The notes below the pieces were generated by a model that did not search any database, was not told where the DNA came from, and saw only the letters and a list, made by a program, of their open reading frames with translations. This document shows, piece by piece, positions 16,308-24,592 of a stretch of 64,000 nt of DNA (position 1 is the first letter of the stretch; the number at the start of each line of letters is the position of its first letter). Made by a program: the position numbers and the translations under genes. The stretch lies in NCBI RefSeq assembly GCF_000620805.1, contig NZ_KK211187.1:343957-407956 (forward strand), given 5' to 3'. The DNA comes from Exiguobacterium undae DSM 14481 (lineage in GTDB: Bacteria; Bacillota; Bacilli; Exiguobacteriales; Exiguobacteriaceae).

Positions 16308-16769
16308 ATGCGTACGGCACGGGACGAACGGTTACACGAATTGACGCTAGCTTACATGGATAAGAATACCTTAGGGACAAAAATGATTTGGAGCATGTTA
16401 CTATTCATCGGCGTCGGGATCCTGACAACGTTGTTTGACTCGAGTTTAATGGTATTACTGATCCCGGCAACTTACTTTTTGTTCGATTACCGGTATCAAG
16501 TCGAAAAGCGCCGGATTCTTGAATCCTATATCGGAGAAGAATTGGCAACCAAACAATGGCGTTTTTGGATCATCTATCAAGTCATCCTGTATACGATTTT
16601 TGTCGTCCTGATGGTAGCGACGATGGATCGTCCGTTTTGGCAGATGTGGTTGGCGCTTATGATCATCCTCATTCCACTCTATGCAATCTGTGAACGCGTG
16701 TATAAAAAAATCCAACTGCGTGATGATCCGGATTTTGTCAGTGATCAGGAAGTGTACAAAAATGTATAA
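16308..16769 (+). CDS. Small membrane protein, cassette member 2
   Basis: A 153-residue paralogue of member 1, with the same DERLHELTLAY N-terminus, the YQVEKRRILE loop between helices 2 and 3 (member 1 has FQLEKRRILE), four membrane segments and the same DPDFVSDQEV C-terminal motif. It starts 22 bp after member 1 behind AAAGGAGAG. Function unknown; co-transcription with members 1, 3 and 4 is likely from the short gaps and single downstream terminator. Confidence 0.8.
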   Translation: MRTARDERLHELTLAYMDKNTLGTKMIWSMLLFIGVGILTTLFDSSLMVLLIPATYFLFDYRYQVEKRRILESYIGEELATKQWRFWIIYQVILYTIFVVLMVATMDRPFWQMWLALMIILIPLYAICERVYKKIQLRDDPDFVSDQEVYKNV

Positions 16770-16787
16770 AGTAGGAGCGAAAATTAA

Positions 16788-17264
16788 ATGAATACATTGC
16801 TTGAAAAAAATGCACGGTTAAATCTGCTCGGACCACCGTTGAAAAAAATCCAATATTTGATTCCGATTCCTGTTTTAGTGGTCGCAGTCATCGGTTGGTT
16901 CATTCCGGATTTTTGGAAAACGGGACTGTTTACGTTATTTTCGCTTCCGTTACTTTGTCTCGGGGGCGTCGTCCGTGAAATCATGCGTCTGCGGATTTTA
17001 AAACGACGTCTGCCGGCTGAATTGTATCAAGAGACCGTCTTGAAGGTCGGTCGGGCTTCAATGATCGGCTATTTTGTGCCTGTGTTGTTGTTCTACGTGG
17101 GCTATCTCTTCCCGCAGTATTCAGGTGTCGCGTTTGCCATGATTCTGATCTGGGTGCTGGTAATTACGTTGTTTGTTTCCAAACTAAATGCGACGGCGAA
17201 ACAACTGGATCCCGCCTTCGTGACGATGCGGGAGATTGAACAGTACCGGAAACCGGGAAATTAA
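16788..17264 (+). CDS. Small membrane protein, cassette member 3
   Basis: A 158-residue four-helix membrane protein, a distant relative of members 1 and 2. Shared points are the basic loop after helix 2 (MRLRILKRRLP, compare EKRRILERYL) and the C-terminal DPAFVTMREIE, which aligns with DPDFVSDQEV. The N-terminus is different and lacks the DERLHEL block. It begins 18 bp after member 2 with a TAGGAGCG site. Function unknown. Confidence 0.78.
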   Translation: MNTLLEKNARLNLLGPPLKKIQYLIPIPVLVVAVIGWFIPDFWKTGLFTLFSLPLLCLGGVVREIMRLRILKRRLPAELYQETVLKVGRASMIGYFVPVLLFYVGYLFPQYSGVAFAMILIWVLVITLFVSKLNATAKQLDPAFVTMREIEQYRKPGN

Positions 17265-17290
17265 TTTAGCGATAAGGGGGAGGTCAGGGA

Positions 17291-17776
17291 ATGGGTGAAA
17301 TCAAACGGCAACTCACACTTGATTATCTGCGCTTCACGAAACGTGCCCGGCATGTCCAGACGGTATTTTTTCTACTCGTTTTGGTCGTCTTTTTGTTTCT
17401 AGCAGATGATTTAAACTTTTCCGAAGCCTCGATGCATTACTTTTTACTGGTCCCGGTCCTCGGCTACCAGTGGACCGTCCGCTTGTTGAAGTATCGTTAC
17501 TTTACGAAACGATTTGACCGGATGGAAGTGTGGGACCATCTTGCCTTGCCGTACATCGTCATTACCATTAGCGAGTTGCTACTTGTCGTGGCATCCCAAT
17601 TTCTAATTCCGTATGTGTCGCGACCAACGCTGATCGGCCCGATTCTTGTCTTTTTGCTGTCCGTCTTGTCACTCGACCGTCTCGTCGATTCGCGGATCAA
17701 ACGACTGGATCCGACGCATCTGTCAGAACGCGAGCTGATTCTAGCGGAACGAGAAGCACGGCGCGTTAAATATTAA
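17291..17776 (+). CDS. Small membrane protein, cassette member 4
   Basis: A 161-residue four-helix membrane protein and last cassette member. The N-terminus keeps QLTLDYLRF (compare ELTLAYIDK), the loop after helix 2 is LLKYRYFTKRF, and the C-terminus reads LDPTHLSERELI, aligned with DPDFVSDQEV. It follows a strong GGGGGAGG site, and an extremely stable terminator ends the unit. Function unknown. Confidence 0.78.
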   Translation: MGEIKRQLTLDYLRFTKRARHVQTVFFLLVLVVFLFLADDLNFSEASMHYFLLVPVLGYQWTVRLLKYRYFTKRFDRMEVWDHLALPYIVITISELLLVVASQFLIPYVSRPTLIGPILVFLLSVLSLDRLVDSRIKRLDPTHLSERELILAEREARRVKY

Positions 17777-17796
17777 ATAATAATGAACCGATACGT

Positions 17797-17852
17797 AAAA
17801 AACAACAGCGGCGAGAGGAAGTTAAAATTCCTCTCGCCGCTGTTGTTTTTTT
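17797..17852 (+). terminator. Very strong terminator of the membrane-protein cassette
   Basis: A perfect stem of more than 20 bp, AACAACAGCGGCGAGAGGAA with its complement, closes a 7-nt loop and is flanked by A and T runs. It can act in both directions. Confidence 0.92.
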
Positions 17853-18005
17853 AGAAATGATTTGATTTACGAGACTCCTGCAGGAAGAAACGCAAGGCAA
17901 CTTGCGCTGTCAGAGACAAACAAGACCCGGTTTCCTGTCCAAATGGATAGGAAAACTGGCTTGTGTCTCGCCTGAGGAAAGCGAGTGAAACAAGAAATCA
18001 TTTCT
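17853..18005 (+). repeat. Structured repeat element, copy 1
   Basis: This is one of at least four copies of a structured element lying between convergent genes. Outer arms AGAAATGATTT (17853-17863) and AAATCATTTCT (17995-18005) are complementary. Inside are ACTCCTGCAGG, the hairpin CGCAAG-GCAA-CTTGCG, the conserved CTGTCAGAGACAAACAAGACCC, the hairpin TTTCCTGTCC-AAAT-GGATAGGAAA, and GGCTTGTGTCTCGCCTGAGG, which pairs back with GAGACAAACAAG. Hairpin arms differ from the other copies but stay paired. Confidence 0.8.
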
Positions 18006-18024
18006 TGTTGGTTGATCAGTTTTC

Positions 18025-19032
18025 TTACTTTTTCAGAAGCAGATAAATAAAGTACGGTGCACCGATCAGTGCGACAACGATACCGGCCGGAACACCTTCC
18101 GGATCAGCGATGTTTCGTCCGATCGTATCGGCCAAGACGAGCAACCAGCCGCCGATCAACAGCGCAATCGGCAAGAACCATTGATGGCGCGGACCGACCA
18201 GGGCACGGGCGATATGCGGTGCCATCAAGCCGATGAAGGAAATCCCACCGGTGACGGAGACGGCGGATGCCGCGAGTGCGACTGCTGTCAGCAACAGTTG
18301 AATCCGTTCCTTCTCAATCGCGACCCCGACACCGATCGCGACCGGTTCGTTTAAAGCGAGCAGATTGAGTTTATTGGCTTTATACAGCGTAAACGGAATC
18401 AAGACGATCAGCCAGGGCAGCAAGGCGTAGACGAATGTCCAGTCCGTGCCCCAGATGTTACCGGCGAGCCATTTGGCGATGAAGTCGACTTTTTCACGTT
18501 TCGTCGATGAGATCAAGATGACCATGATACCGGACAAGGCCATCGAGAAGCCGACGCCGGTCAAAATCAGGCGGATCGGTTGCAAGCCGCGATTCCGGTC
18601 GTAAGAAAGCGCGTAAATGGCTACGGCCGTCACTAAAGCACCTAAGAAGGCCGCAACCGGTAATCCGTAGATAAATGAGCCGACATCAACCGGGAAATAG
18701 AGGAAGAAAATCGCCACCGCGACACCGGCTCCTGTATTGATCCCAATGATGCCGGGATCGGCCAGTTCATTCCGAGTGATACCTTGCAAAATCGAACCGG
18801 ACAAGGCGAGCGCCATTCCCGCAAGTAAGGTAATGATAATTCGTGGCAGACGGAGCGAGAACAGAACAAAATCTTCTTTGAACGTCCCTTGACCGAATAA
18901 CGTCGGCAACAAGCGGTCGTACGAGACGGATGCCGGACCAAGCCCGATACTGATGACGATCGTGCCGAGCAATAACACACTTAAAATGAAAAAGATCAAG
19001 CGTTGACGGCGACGTAAACGAGTTTCCATCAT
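18025..19032 (-). CDS. Iron-siderophore ABC transporter permease (FecCD family), second subunit
   Basis: A 335-residue permease of the BtuC/FecCD/FhuG family with about nine or ten membrane helices. Signatures are LRLPRIIITLLAGMALALSG, GITRNELADPGIIGINTGAG and the C-terminal GVPAGIVVALIGAPYFIYLLLKK. It overlaps the first permease by 4 bp and closes the minus-strand operon. The neighbouring structured repeat lies after its 3' end. The substrate is probably a ferric siderophore, judged from the Fur box of the operon; the exact siderophore cannot be read from sequence. Confidence 0.92.
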   Translation of the reverse strand: MMETRLRRRQRLIFFILSVLLLGTIVISIGLGPASVSYDRLLPTLFGQGTFKEDFVLFSLRLPRIIITLLAGMALALSGSILQGITRNELADPGIIGINTGAGVAVAIFFLYFPVDVGSFIYGLPVAAFLGALVTAVAIYALSYDRNRGLQPIRLILTGVGFSMALSGIMVILISSTKREKVDFIAKWLAGNIWGTDWTFVYALLPWLIVLIPFTLYKANKLNLLALNEPVAIGVGVAIEKERIQLLLTAVALAASAVSVTGGISFIGLMAPHIARALVGPRHQWFLPIALLIGGWLLVLADTIGRNIADPEGVPAGIVVALIGAPYFIYLLLKK

Positions 19033-20030
19033 GAGAATGCGTGACCTCCTTTACGGACAATCAATAAGAAGAACGGTAAACCGAGCATCGAGACGATCGC
19101 GACGACTGGTGTCTCGTACGGCGCAAACAGCGTCCGACCGATCGTATCGGCAAGCAGCATGAACGTTGCTCCGAATACAGCCGTCATCGGCAGAATGTAA
19201 CGGTAATCGGTCCCGACGATTGCCCGGACGATATGGGGAATCATCAATCCGATGAATGCCATATTGCCGACTAAGGCGACGGCAGCACCGGCAAGCAGGA
19301 TGACGACGACGTACAAGACAGCTTTGATCCGGGTGATGTTTTGACCAAGACCAAGTGCGACTTCTTCCGACAGACTGAGAATCGTCAACTGACGCGAGAA
19401 AATCATCGCAATCACCGTCCCGATGACGATGACCGGCGTGATCGCTTGCAGTTGTCCCCACGTCGTGCCGACGAGTCCGCCTGACGTCCACTGAGAGACG
19501 TCCTGGGCAATCTTAAAGTAAATCCCGATTCCTTCCGCAATCGCGTACAAGAAGGCGGAAATCGCCGATCCGGCGAGGACGATCCGGAGCGGGGAGAAGC
19601 CGCCTTGGCGGGAAGCACCGATTCCGAAGACGAGAGCGGCACCGAGCGCAGCACCGATGAAGCAGGCGAGCATGATGCCGTAATAGTTGATGCCGGGAAT
19701 GAAGACGATTGCTAAGGCAAGGGCCGCATTGGCACCGGCTGTTAGACCGAGCAGACCGGGATCCGCCAGAGGATTACGTGTCATCGCCTGCATGATGGCA
19801 CCCGAGACGCCGAGTGCCGCACCGACGAGAATCGCGGCGAGTTCCCGGGGGAGACGAATTTCTTGAATGATTTTGGCTTTATCGTTGAGCGGACCAAACG
19901 TCAAGGCGTTCCAGACTTCACGGATTGACGTATCAGCAGCACCAAACGTCATCGAAATCCAAAACATGACGACGAAGAGGACCAGTCCGAATGAAATTTT
20001 TAATCCAAAGGGTAGTCGAGCGGATGACAC
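19029..20030 (-). CDS. Iron-siderophore ABC transporter permease (FecCD family), first subunit
   Basis: A 333-residue FecCD permease, partner of the following gene, with IRLPRELAAILVGAALGVSG and AMTRNPLADPGLLGLTAGA. The start is placed at GTG 20030, which has GGAGG eight bases upstream. The frame continues up to an ATG at 20075, but that codon lies inside the terminator hairpin between this gene and the binding-protein gene, so it is unlikely to be used. Expression thus depends on read-through of that hairpin or on its own promoter. Confidence 0.9.
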   Translation of the reverse strand: MSSARLPFGLKISFGLVLFVVMFWISMTFGAADTSIREVWNALTFGPLNDKAKIIQEIRLPRELAAILVGAALGVSGAIMQAMTRNPLADPGLLGLTAGANAALALAIVFIPGINYYGIMLACFIGAALGAALVFGIGASRQGGFSPLRIVLAGSAISAFLYAIAEGIGIYFKIAQDVSQWTSGGLVGTTWGQLQAITPVIVIGTVIAMIFSRQLTILSLSEEVALGLGQNITRIKAVLYVVVILLAGAAVALVGNMAFIGLMIPHIVRAIVGTDYRYILPMTAVFGATFMLLADTIGRTLFAPYETPVVAIVSMLGLPFFLLIVRKGGHAFS

Positions 20031-20061
20031 AGGTATCGCCTCCAGTTTGTATGAATCCAAA

Positions 20062-20091
20062 AAAGGAGGGAGCATTGAGGCTCCCTCCTTT
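20062..20091 (-). terminator. Intra-operon terminator between binding protein and permeases
   Basis: A perfect 12-bp stem AAAGGAGGGAGC / GCTCCCTCCTTT with a 6-nt loop; on the minus strand it is followed by six Ts. It probably lowers permease expression relative to the binding protein. Confidence 0.85.
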
Positions 20092-20099
20092 AGTATACG

Positions 20100-21011
20100 T
20101 TACGCGCCAAGGAAACTTTTCTTGAAGAACTCCAGTTGACGTTCCAATGTGAGTGGATCGTTGAAGTAAAATTCTTTTGAATCCACTTCGTAGACTTGCT
20201 TGTTCTTAACGGCAGGGATATTTTTGTATGTGTCCGTTTCTGTGAACGAGTTATCCGCTTCTGCTGTCTTGCTGAAGATCAGGTAATCGCCTGCATATTC
20301 AGGTAAGACTTCCGGTGATAACGCGTAGTAGCCGTCTTTTAACGCCATCTCTGTGACTTTTTTCGGCATTTTCAATTTCATCTCTTGGTAGAGGATTTCT
20401 GTGCCGCGGCCCCAGTTGTCGCCGAAGACGTAGAGTTGTTTGTCGAAGCTTTCGATGACAGAAACTGTCGCATCTTCACCGATTTTAGCTTTGATTTCTG
20501 TTCCGGCGTCTGCTGCACGTGTTTTGAAGTCTTTGACCCAGTCGCGTGCTTCTTGTTCTTTGTTGAGCAATTTACCGATTTCGATGTGTTGCGTCAAGTA
20601 GTCGACTTTGCCGTATGTGTACGTGACAGTTGGTGCGATTTCTTTGAACTTATCGATGTTTTTTGTCGTATCGTATCCGATGATGAGATCCGGCTCGAGT
20701 TCGATGACTTTTTCGACGTTTTCTTCTGAGATTTCTTGGACGTCTTTCAGGTCAAATTTCGGATTTGATTTTGACCACGAGTCGACACCGACGAGCGGTA
20801 CGTCGAGTGCCATGACGTTGCCGGCGAAACCAGCCAGGACGACGACACGTTTTGGATCAGCCGGGACTTCGACGTCACCTTTTTCGGATTTATAGGTAAT
20901 CGTTTCTTTTTTTGTATCAGCAGACGAGGTCTCTTCTTTTTTCTCCGTGTTGCCACAAGCGGCAATCACAAGCGTTAACAATAAAAGAACCGGTAATAAA
21001 AGTTTTTTCAT
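20100..21011 (-). CDS. Iron-siderophore ABC transporter substrate-binding lipoprotein
   Basis: A 303-residue binding lipoprotein of the FhuD/FeuA/YclQ class. The signal peptide ends in the lipobox VIAAC, so Cys19 is lipidated. The mature part carries the class III fold: DPKRVVVLAGFAGNVMALDVP and ELEPDLIIGYDTT. It starts 3 bp after the ATPase gene and is followed by an internal terminator, consistent with it being the most abundant component. A ferric siderophore ligand is inferred from family and the Fur box. Confidence 0.92.
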   Translation of the reverse strand: MKKLLLPVLLLLTLVIAACGNTEKKEETSSADTKKETITYKSEKGDVEVPADPKRVVVLAGFAGNVMALDVPLVGVDSWSKSNPKFDLKDVQEISEENVEKVIELEPDLIIGYDTTKNIDKFKEIAPTVTYTYGKVDYLTQHIEIGKLLNKEQEARDWVKDFKTRAADAGTEIKAKIGEDATVSVIESFDKQLYVFGDNWGRGTEILYQEMKLKMPKKVTEMALKDGYYALSPEVLPEYAGDYLIFSKTAEADNSFTETDTYKNIPAVKNKQVYEVDSKEFYFNDPLTLERQLEFFKKSFLGA

Positions 21012-21014
21012 GAT

Positions 21015-21806
21015 TCAGTCTCCCTTAATTAAGTTGTAGGTGACACACATCGGTTTGTTCGTGCGCGGATCACGACCGATTTCGGCATCGATATGGAATA
21101 CATCTTTGAGGACGTCTTTTGAGATGACTTCCTCACACGTTCCGGCTTTGACGACTTCGCCGTGTTTCATGGCGATGATGTAATCGGCGAAACGTGCCGC
21201 TTGATTTAAATCGTGTAACACCATCACGATTGTCCGACCTTCTGTCCGGTTGAGTTGTTCGAGTAACTCCAGGACTTCGAGTTGGTGGGCGAGATCGAGG
21301 TAGGTCGTCGGCTCATCGAGGAAGATGATGTCCGTTTCCTGCGCGAGGGCCATCGCAATCCAGACCCGTTGCCGTTGACCACCGGATAAGGCGTCGACCG
21401 GACGATGCTTAAACGCCATCGTGTCCGTCGCTTCCAGTGCCCAATCGATGATCTCGTAATCGTGTTTCGTTAAACGACCAAATCCTTTTTGATAAGGAAA
21501 GCGACCGTATGAGACAAGCTCTGCGACCGTCAGACCACTTGCGCTTTCCGGTGTCTGGGGCAGGATAGCCATTTTCCGGGCAAGCAGTTTTGTACTTTCC
21601 TTGGCAATATCGAGACCATCAAGTAACGCGCGTCCCGATTGATGGGGAATGATCCGGGTCATCGCTTTCAGTAACGTCGATTTGCCGCATCCGTTCGCAC
21701 CGATGATCGTCGTGATTTTTCGATCAGGAATCTGAACCGTCAATTCCTTGACGATGGTACGATCTCCGTAACCAATACTGATATCTTCTGTTGCTAGACG
21801 TACCAT
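21015..21806 (-). CDS. Iron-siderophore ABC transporter ATP-binding protein (FecE/FhuC family)
   Basis: A 263-residue ATPase: Walker A GANGCGKSTLLKA near residue 34, Q-loop LPQTPESASG, signature ALSGGQRQRVWIA, Walker B DIIFLDEPTTYLDLAHQ, and the switch His in VLHDLNQAARF. The ATG at 21806 follows AAGGAG; the frame extends to 21842 without support. It is the first gene of the operon (ATPase, binding protein, permease, permease), downstream of a perfect Fur box and divergent from the ferredoxin-NADP reductase gene. Confidence 0.93.
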   Translation of the reverse strand: MVRLATEDISIGYGDRTIVKELTVQIPDRKITTIIGANGCGKSTLLKAMTRIIPHQSGRALLDGLDIAKESTKLLARKMAILPQTPESASGLTVAELVSYGRFPYQKGFGRLTKHDYEIIDWALEATDTMAFKHRPVDALSGGQRQRVWIAMALAQETDIIFLDEPTTYLDLAHQLEVLELLEQLNRTEGRTIVMVLHDLNQAARFADYIIAMKHGEVVKAGTCEEVISKDVLKDVFHIDAEIGRDPRTNKPMCVTYNLIKGD

Positions 21807-21842
21807 AGACAGAGGCTCCTTCTCGTTTAAAGCTGTTATCAT

Positions 21843-21857
21843 TGATAATGATTATCA
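21843..21857 (-). promoter_or_regulatory. Fur box of the siderophore transporter operon
   Basis: TGATAATGATTATCA is a perfect match to the 7-1-7 Fur box, with extra partial half-sites (GTTATCA and TATC) on both flanks that suggest overlapping sites. It lies 37 bp upstream of the ATPase start. Confidence 0.93.
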
Positions 21858-21945
21858 CTATCGTCCACCTAACCATAACAGTTTCATAAAAACGCTGTCA
21901 ACATTTTTTCTTGTCTTCAAGAGATGTTCACGTTATCATTGGGAA

Positions 21946-21960
21946 TGAGAATGATAATCA
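21946..21960 (+). promoter_or_regulatory. Fur box of the ferredoxin/flavodoxin-NADP reductase gene
   Basis: TGAGAATGATAATCA matches TGATAAT-N-ATTATCA with two mismatches and lies 30 bp upstream of the reductase start, in the same divergent region as the perfect Fur box. Confidence 0.75.
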
Positions 21961-21989
21961 GTCGTGTTGAAGAGCGAGGAGTGAGTGAG

Positions 21990-23048
21990 ATGGAGCAGCA
22001 GGAATTGTTCGATGTAACGGTAATTGGTGGAGGCCCGGCCGGGTTATACTCTACTTTCTATAGTGGACTACGCGGAATGAAGACGAAATTGATCGAATAT
22101 CAGGCAGAACTGGGTGGGAAGATTCACGTCTATCCGGAAAAGATGATTTGGGACGTCGGGGGTCAGCCACCTATTACCGGTGCAAAGCTGATGGAACAGC
22201 TGGTCGAACAAGGCTTGACGTTTAATCCGAGCGTTCATTTAAACGAAAAAATCATCTCCATCACGAAGGACGTGTTCGGCAACTTCGTCTTGGAAGCGGA
22301 ATCGGGGACGATTCATTATTCGAAAACGGTGATCGTTGCGGTTGGCGGCGGAATCCTCAATCCGCAGAAATTAAAGATTGAGGGCGCGGAACGGTACGAG
22401 GTGTCGAACTTGAACTACACCGTCAAATCGATTGAACGGTTTAAAGACAAAACCGTCATCATTTCCGGCGGCGGTAACTCGGCGATCGACTGGGCGAATG
22501 AACTGGAACCGGTCGCGAAAAAAGTCTATGTCACATACCGAAAAGACTGTTTCACGGGGCACGAAGCGCAAGTTGAGCAACTCGTGAACAGCTCTGCCGT
22601 TTGTCTCTTGAATACGACGATCCATAAATTAATTGCCAGTGACGACCATCACCGGATTGCCTCGGTCGAACTGATTGATTGTGCTACAAGCGAGACGGTG
22701 GCTTTGGAAATTGACGAGGTCATCATCAACCACGGCTACGAACAGGATGCCGAGTTACTTTCGAACTGCGATCTCGATTTGCAGCAGGTCGACGATTTTT
22801 ATATCGCCGGAACAACGTCGAGTGAATCGAGTGTGCCCGGCTTGTATGCAGCAGGTGATATCTTATCCCACGACGGGAAAGTCCACCTCATCTCGGGGGC
22901 GTTCCAGGATGCGGCGAATGCCGTCAACCGGGCGAAAAAATTCATCGAACCGGACGCAGCAAAAGTCGCGATGGTTTCTTCCCATAATGAAGTCTTTAAA
23001 AAACGGAACCGTGAACTGATTCAGGAAATGGTCAATCAAAACCGCTAA
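21990..23048 (+). CDS. Ferredoxin/flavodoxin--NADP+ reductase, thioredoxin reductase-like type (YumC family)
   Basis: A 352-residue flavoprotein of the type 2 ferredoxin-NADP reductases (B. subtilis YumC class). The FAD motif is VIGGGPAGLYS near residue 11, and the NADP motif is IISGGGNSAIDWANE near residue 162. The CxxC of thioredoxin reductase is absent, and the C-terminal extension typical of this class is present (AGDILSHDGKVHLISGAFQDAANAVNRAKKF region). The ATG at 21990 follows GAGGAG; the frame opens earlier at 21924, but the Fur box and promoter lie there. Iron control suggests it reduces the Fur-controlled flavodoxin at 4886-5341. Confidence 0.93.
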   Translation: MEQQELFDVTVIGGGPAGLYSTFYSGLRGMKTKLIEYQAELGGKIHVYPEKMIWDVGGQPPITGAKLMEQLVEQGLTFNPSVHLNEKIISITKDVFGNFVLEAESGTIHYSKTVIVAVGGGILNPQKLKIEGAERYEVSNLNYTVKSIERFKDKTVIISGGGNSAIDWANELEPVAKKVYVTYRKDCFTGHEAQVEQLVNSSAVCLLNTTIHKLIASDDHHRIASVELIDCATSETVALEIDEVIINHGYEQDAELLSNCDLDLQQVDDFYIAGTTSSESSVPGLYAAGDILSHDGKVHLISGAFQDAANAVNRAKKFIEPDAAKVAMVSSHNEVFKKRNRELIQEMVNQNR

Positions 23049-23066
23049 ACTAAGTGAAAATTGTAT

Positions 23067-23108
23067 GGATGGCTTCTGTTCTTCGGACGGAAGCCATTTC
23101 TTTTTTTG
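23067..23108 (+). terminator. Terminator of the reductase gene
   Basis: The stem ATGGCTTC(T) / GAAGCCAT encloses a small TTCG-containing loop and is followed by T-rich sequence. Confidence 0.85.
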
Positions 23109-23205
23109 TATTGTGCTATAACAGATGGGTTTGACAACGCTCTGTCTTTAGGACAAAATGCTCTTATTGTGTTTTTTTTAATTGCAAGATGTAGGAGGAA
23201 TAATT

Positions 23206-24501
23206 ATGGCAACAACAAAACGCAAGCCCATTGGTTTGGCTTGGCAGATTTTAATCGGATTGATTCTCGGGATCACTGTCGGCGGTGTCTTTTACGGGAA
23301 TCCACACGTTGCGGAGTGGCTGAAGCCAATCGGTGACATCTTTATCCGAATGATGAAAATGATCGTTGTCCCGATCGTCTTTACGACAATCGTCCTCGGT
23401 GTTTCATCGGTCGGCAGTCCCAAAAGTCTCGGACGCCTCGGCGTCAAGACGCTTGGTTACTTTACGATCGTGACGATGATTGCGATCTTTACCGGATTGT
23501 TTGCAGCGAATCTCGTCGAGCCGGGTGCCGGCATCAACATGGCGACACTCGACAAGACAGACATCTCGACGTACGTGGAGACGGAAGAGACGACGCAAGA
23601 TCAAGGGCTCGTTGAAAAAGTCGTCAACATCGTCCCGACAAACATCTTGGACGCGATGGTACGCGGGGATATGCTCGCGATTATCTTCTTCTCCGTTCTG
23701 TTTGGACTCGGTGTCGGATTTGCCGGTGAAAAAGGTTTACCGGTCGTCCGCTTCTTCGAAGGGGTCGCAGCCGCGATGTTCAATTTGGTCAACATCGTCA
23801 TGAAGTTTGCGCCAATCGGTGTTTTCGCCCTGATTGGTGTCACGGTCTCGACGTTCGGGATCGAATCACTCGGTTCATTGTTCAAATTGATCGGAACGTT
23901 GTACGTGACGGCACTGCTGTTCATGGTCATCGTCTTTGGTTCCATCATGAAATGGGTCGGCATCCGCGTGTCGGATTTCGTTCGTGTCTTCAAAGATGAA
24001 TTGCTCCTGACGTATTCGACGGCATCGTCGGAAACGGTCTTACCACGCGTCATGGAGAAGCTGGAAAAGATGGGAGTTCCAAAATCGATCGTCAGTTTCG
24101 TCGTTCCGACGGGTTATTCGTTTAACCTCGACGGTTCTGCACTTTATCAAGCCATGGCTGCTTTATTCATCGCGCAGATGTACGATATCAATTTATCGAT
24201 CGGCACACAGTTGACACTCGTTTTCGTCTTGATGCTGACGTCAAAAGGGATGGCAGCTGTCCCTGGGGTTTCGTTTGTCGTCTTACTGGCGACACTCGGG
24301 ACAGTCGGAATCCCGCCTGAAGGTCTGGCCTTCATCGCCGGAATCGACCGGATCATGGATATGATGCGTTCTGTCGTCAACGTAACAGGCAATACGCTCG
24401 CGTCACTCGTCATCGCGAAATGGGAAGGGGTCCTCGACTCCGATCAACTCGATGCGTTCATGTCGACGGAAGGTAAGAAGGATCAAATCAAGAGTGCCTA
24501 A
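23206..24501 (+). CDS. Dicarboxylate/amino acid:cation symporter (GltT/DctA family)
   Basis: A 431-residue secondary transporter, probably for glutamate/aspartate or C4-dicarboxylates. Family marks are the serine-rich re-entrant loop TYSTASSETVLPRVMEKLEKMG near residue 271, the VPTGYSFNLDGSALYQ segment, LTSKGMAAVPG, and the last helix with the GIDRIMDMMRSVVNVTGN substrate site. The ATG at 23206 follows AGGAGGA. It is monocistronic. Glutamate versus dicarboxylate cannot be decided here; the R/T position in the last helix would help. Confidence 0.93.
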   Translation: MATTKRKPIGLAWQILIGLILGITVGGVFYGNPHVAEWLKPIGDIFIRMMKMIVVPIVFTTIVLGVSSVGSPKSLGRLGVKTLGYFTIVTMIAIFTGLFAANLVEPGAGINMATLDKTDISTYVETEETTQDQGLVEKVVNIVPTNILDAMVRGDMLAIIFFSVLFGLGVGFAGEKGLPVVRFFEGVAAAMFNLVNIVMKFAPIGVFALIGVTVSTFGIESLGSLFKLIGTLYVTALLFMVIVFGSIMKWVGIRVSDFVRVFKDELLLTYSTASSETVLPRVMEKLEKMGVPKSIVSFVVPTGYSFNLDGSALYQAMAALFIAQMYDINLSIGTQLTLVFVLMLTSKGMAAVPGVSFVVLLATLGTVGIPPEGLAFIAGIDRIMDMMRSVVNVTGNTLASLVIAKWEGVLDSDQLDAFMSTEGKKDQIKSA

Positions 24502-24512
24502 TAGAGGACAGC

Positions 24513-24545
24513 AGACCAGATGAATCGTCATCTGGTCTTTTTTGT
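24513..24545 (+). terminator. Terminator of the symporter gene
   Basis: An 11-bp stem AGACCAGATGA / TCATCTGGTCT with a short loop and six Ts. Confidence 0.88.
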
Positions 24546-24592
24546 TGTTTCGGAAATGGGAGGACATGATCTATTAGTGCTGGACGCGGTAT

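Noticed and set aside
21924-21989. Extended N-terminus of the ferredoxin-NADP reductase
   Set aside because: The Fur box lies inside it, and GAGGAG precedes the ATG at 21990.
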